The notes under the pieces were generated by a model. The model was given only the letters and a program-made list of their open reading frames with translations. It was not told the origin of the DNA and searched no databases. From Anaerovoracaceae bacterium (GTDB lineage Bacteria > Bacillota > Clostridia > Peptostreptococcales > Anaerovoracaceae), in the NCBI GenBank assembly GCA_029983755.1, contig JASBYX010000001.1, positions 1 to 64,000 on the forward strand: 64,000 bases of DNA, in the 5' to 3' direction. Both the position numbers and the translations under genes were made by a program. Each line of letters starts with the position of its first letter. Positions within the stretch are counted from its first letter, which is position 1. Shown here piece after piece: positions 61,608 to 64,000 of the stretch.

Positions 61608-64000
61608 CTACTTAAAGTATTCCACCGCAGCCTTGAACATTTCCATATCGTACTCACCGGGAACATTTTTGTAGAGATTATCGCCTATTCTTTCAGAATG
61701 TCCCATCTTTCCAATAATCCTGCCATCCGGCGATGTTATGCACTCGATACCTAGATATGATCCGTTAGGATTGCAATGTATCCTGTAAGTGCCATTACCT
61801 TCGAAGTCAACATATTGAGTGTTTATCTGTCCATTTGATAGCAGTTCATCAATCACCTCATCAGAGGCCACAAATCGTCCTTCCCCATGTGAAATAGGCA
61901 CTTTGTATATCTCCCCTATCTTTGTGTTTTTTAGCCAAGGGGATGCATTTGAAAGTACTTTTACATCGACAATTTTGGATTGATGACGACCTATTTCGTT
62001 CAGGGTTAGAGTTGGGAAATTCTCTTCAACATCTAAGATTTTACCATATGGCAGAAGTCCAAGTTTTATAAGTGCCTGGAATCCGTTGCAAATTCCAGCC
62101 ATAAGGCCATCTCTGTTTTCCATAAGGTCCTCAACGGCGTCCTTAATCTGCTGATTTCTGAAGAATGCCGTTATGAATTTGCCTGATCCATCGGGCTCAT
62201 CTCCACTTGAAAATCCGCCAGGTATGAAGATTATATGGCTTTCCCTTATTTTCTTGGCAAATTCTTCCACAGATTTAGTTATGTGCTCGCTGGTCAAATT
62301 ATTGATAACAAAGACTTCAACATCTGCTCCTGCAGCTCTGAAAGCTTTAGCACTGTCGTACTCACAGTTAGTTCCTGGGAATACAGGAATCAAAACCTTT
62401 GGTATGTCCACGGTGTACCCTGCATGACTTTTAACCTGTCTGCTGCCTCTAAAGGTTAAATCCTCAGATACATCATGTGCTCTGTTTTCCTTAGGCATTT
62501 TTTCTCCCACGTGGAAGTTGTAAACCGGTTCAAGCTTACCTTCGTAGATTACATCTAGCGTTGAAAGTTCAATGCTCTCCCCTTTGAAAATAAGTTTGTT
62601 TGGAGAAATTGTCTCGCCTAGAACGGATACTTTGTTGTCCTTTAATAATTTCGTAACATCACAATCGTCGGAAAGTTCTATTACAAAGCTACCGTAATTA
62701 TAGGCAAATATTTTGTCTATATCAGTATCATCAGAATACTTGAAACCTACGTTATTACCTATTGACATCTTGTAGACAGCTTCAGCTATACCGCCAAAAC
62801 CACAAGTGTATACAGCTAGGGCTTTCTGTTCTTGAGCCAGCTTACCAACAGTAGCGAAAACCTCCTTTAAAGATTCTCCTGTAGGAAGACCATTATCATC
62901 GATTTCAGGTGTAATCATAATTACTTTATGGTCAACTCCTTTAAAGTCCCCGCTTACAACCCTACCGACATCTCCCGTTGTAACTGCAAATGAAATGAGT
63001 GTAGGAGGAACATGAAGATCTTCAAAGCTACCGGACATGGAGTCCTTCCCACCTATTGCAGCTATTTCCAAGGCTAACTGAGCCTTAAGAGCACCCAGTA
63101 CAGAGGCAAGTGGCTTACCCCACTTTTCCTTATCAGATCCTAGTTTTTCAAAGTATTCCTGGAATGAAAGGTACACATCTTTAAACTCTGCCCCTGCAGC
63201 CAGTAACTTAGAGACGGATTCCACAACTGCTAGATATGCCCCATCAAATGGTGACAGTTCAGATATATATGGATTGTACCCCCATGACATAAATGAAGCT
63301 GTAGTAGATGTATCTTCTTCCATGGAAATCAGGTTTACCATTGACTGGTTAGGAGTTCTCTGGAATTTCCCTCCAAATGGCATTATCACGGTGCCGGCCC
63401 CTATGGTGGAGTCGAACATCTCAGAGAGTCCACGCTTAGAACAGATGTTCAGGTCTCCGACTAGAGCTTTCATATCCTTTGAGAAATCCCCACTTGATGA
63501 TTTGCCATAGGATTTACCTTCAGAAACCTTAGCTTCCGTGTGCTTATCCGTACCGTTTGTATCAAGGAAAGCCCTTGATATGTCAACGATTTTGTTGCCT
63601 CTCCAGCTCATTACAAGTCGGCCGGAATCATTAACTGTAGCTACCTTGGTGCACTGCAAGTTTTCTTCTTCTGCCAGACTTTTAAACTTCTCAACATCAT
63701 CGGCATTGACTACAACAGCCATACGTTCCTGTGATTCACTGATGGCAAGCTCCGTACCATCAAGCCCCTCATACTTCTTTGGTACCTTGTCAAGGTTTAT
63801 ATCCAAACCTTCTGCAAGCTCGCCAATGGCAACGGATACGCCACCTGCTCCAAAATCGTTACAGCGTTTGATAAGCTTGCTGGCTTCAGGATTTCTGAAT
63901 AATCTCTGTAGCTTCCTTTCTTCCGGTGCATTACCCTTTTGAACTTCTGCTCCAGCTGTTTCTATGGATGTAGTTGTATGAGATTTAGATGAGCCTGTCG
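61608..64000 (-). CDS. purL: Phosphoribosylformylglycinamidine synthase, single-chain PurL (partial, 5' end outside window)
   Basis: This step of purine synthesis converts FGAR, ATP and glutamine to FGAM. The visible part, about 796 residues, is the C-terminal part of the large single-chain enzyme: RCNDFGAGGVSVAIGEL near the window edge, the second AIR-synthase-like domain (GTVIMPFGGKF, AAIGGKDSMSGSFEDLHVPPT), and the C-terminal glutaminase domain with PGTNCEYDSAKAFRAAGA, FIPGGFSSGDEPDGSGKF, the nucleophile Cys in MAGICNGFQALIKLGLLPYG, and SHGEGRFVA. The frame stays open through 64000, so an apparent start near 63806 is only an internal Leu codon. Confidence 0.96.
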   Translation of the reverse strand, partial: TGSSKSHTTTSIETAGAEVQKGNAPEERKLQRLFRNPEASKLIKRCNDFGAGGVSVAIGELAEGLDINLDKVPKKYEGLDGTELAISESQERMAVVVNADDVEKFKSLAEEENLQCTKVATVNDSGRLVMSWRGNKIVDISRAFLDTNGTDKHTEAKVSEGKSYGKSSSGDFSKDMKALVGDLNICSKRGLSEMFDSTIGAGTVIMPFGGKFQRTPNQSMVNLISMEEDTSTTASFMSWGYNPYISELSPFDGAYLAVVESVSKLLAAGAEFKDVYLSFQEYFEKLGSDKEKWGKPLASVLGALKAQLALEIAAIGGKDSMSGSFEDLHVPPTLISFAVTTGDVGRVVSGDFKGVDHKVIMITPEIDDNGLPTGESLKEVFATVGKLAQEQKALAVYTCGFGGIAEAVYKMSIGNNVGFKYSDDTDIDKIFAYNYGSFVIELSDDCDVTKLLKDNKVSVLGETISPNKLIFKGESIELSTLDVIYEGKLEPVYNFHVGEKMPKENRAHDVSEDLTFRGSRQVKSHAGYTVDIPKVLIPVFPGTNCEYDSAKAFRAAGADVEVFVINNLTSEHITKSVEEFAKKIRESHIIFIPGGFSSGDEPDGSGKFITAFFRNQQIKDAVEDLMENRDGLMAGICNGFQALIKLGLLPYGKILDVEENFPTLTLNEIGRHQSKIVDVKVLSNASPWLKNTKIGEIYKVPISHGEGRFVASDEVIDELLSNGQINTQYVDFEGNGTYRIHCNPNGSYLGIECITSPDGRIIGKMGHSERIGDNLYKNVPGEYDMEMFKAAVEYFK

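Noticed and set aside
61518..61754. Plus-strand 78-codon frame at the end of purL
   Set aside because: It spans the purL terminator, the tandem repeat and the antisense of the purL 3' end, with no ribosome binding site.
63806..63806. Start codon of purL
   Set aside because: The frame is open past this point to the window edge and upstream residues match PurL, so this TTG is an internal leucine codon.
63538..63942. Plus-strand 134-codon frame inside purL
   Set aside because: Antisense to a strongly conserved part of purL; composition is that of a shadow frame.
1..64000. CRISPR arrays, prophage or insertion sequences
   Set aside because: No regularly spaced repeats, phage gene block or transposase gene was seen; the only recombinase looks chromosomal.

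Overview
The window is a dense, mostly plus-strand stretch of a Bacillota (Firmicutes) chromosome. The gene families point to an anaerobic, moderately AT-rich member of class Clostridia: fused SecDF, RNase J, TrmK-Nif3, YqeK-RsfS, NusB-Asp23, bifunctional RelA, the DXP isoprenoid enzyme Dxs, HemZ, and a type A RNase P RNA. Strong AGGAGG ribosome binding sites and frequent TTG/GTG starts fit this. The exact family cannot be fixed from sequence alone; the Eubacteriales Family XIII/Peptostreptococcales group is a guess. No prophage, CRISPR array or intact insertion sequence was seen.

Layout. 1-2.7 kb, minus strand: pepF-nadK. 2.8-8.9 kb: murI, an unrecognised acidic protein, two transporters, a metallo-beta-lactamase fold protein, an M16 peptidase and dut. 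9-14.5 kb: the replication/transcription cluster dgt-dnaG-rpoD-trmK-nif3, then rnpB and its terminator. 15-21 kb: a MATE exporter, yebC, a structured RNA candidate, polA, coaE. 21-28.5 kb: a membrane-anchored solute-binding protein, two tRNA-Leu genes, yajC, secDF, relA. 28.5-37.8 kb: glyoxalase-II-like hydrolase, hemZ, hisS, aspS, nadD, yqeK, rsfS, leuS. 37.8-45 kb: rnjA, ylbF-like, efp, mltG, trmR, a U32 (TrhP-like) protein and a CNNM/CorC-type protein. 45-50.7 kb: asp23, nusB, xseA, xseB, ispA, dxs, tlyA. 50.7-60.6 kb: an aminotransferase, mutS, mutL, miaA, a Xer-type recombinase, a YnbB-type PLP enzyme and a VTT-domain membrane protein. 60.6-61.6 kb: an SOS-controlled YneA-like gene and a roughly 550 bp non-coding stretch rich in inverted repeats. 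61.6-64 kb, minus strand: purL, running off the window end.

Most of the content is housekeeping, and the genes are tightly packed with start/stop overlaps, so long operons are likely. Functional modules include primer synthesis with sigma-A, protein export (yajC-secDF), stringent response (relA), aminoacyl-tRNA synthetases (his, asp, leu), tRNA wobble-uridine hydroxylation and methylation (U32 protein with TrmR), isoprenoid precursor and prenyl diphosphate synthesis (dxs, ispA), and mismatch repair (mutSL).

The items most worth a second look are the following. (1) A textbook LexA-regulated promoter in front of a YneA-like division inhibitor that is not next to lexA. (2) A compact structured RNA between yebC and polA with mutually exclusive helices, resembling 6S RNA in layout. 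(3) GC-rich patches with foreign-looking arginine codons inside the ynbB-type gene. (4) Lineage-specific hydrophilic inserts and tails in PolA, CoaE, Dxs and YajC. (5) The palindrome-rich spacer before purL. No clearly new multi-gene system was found.
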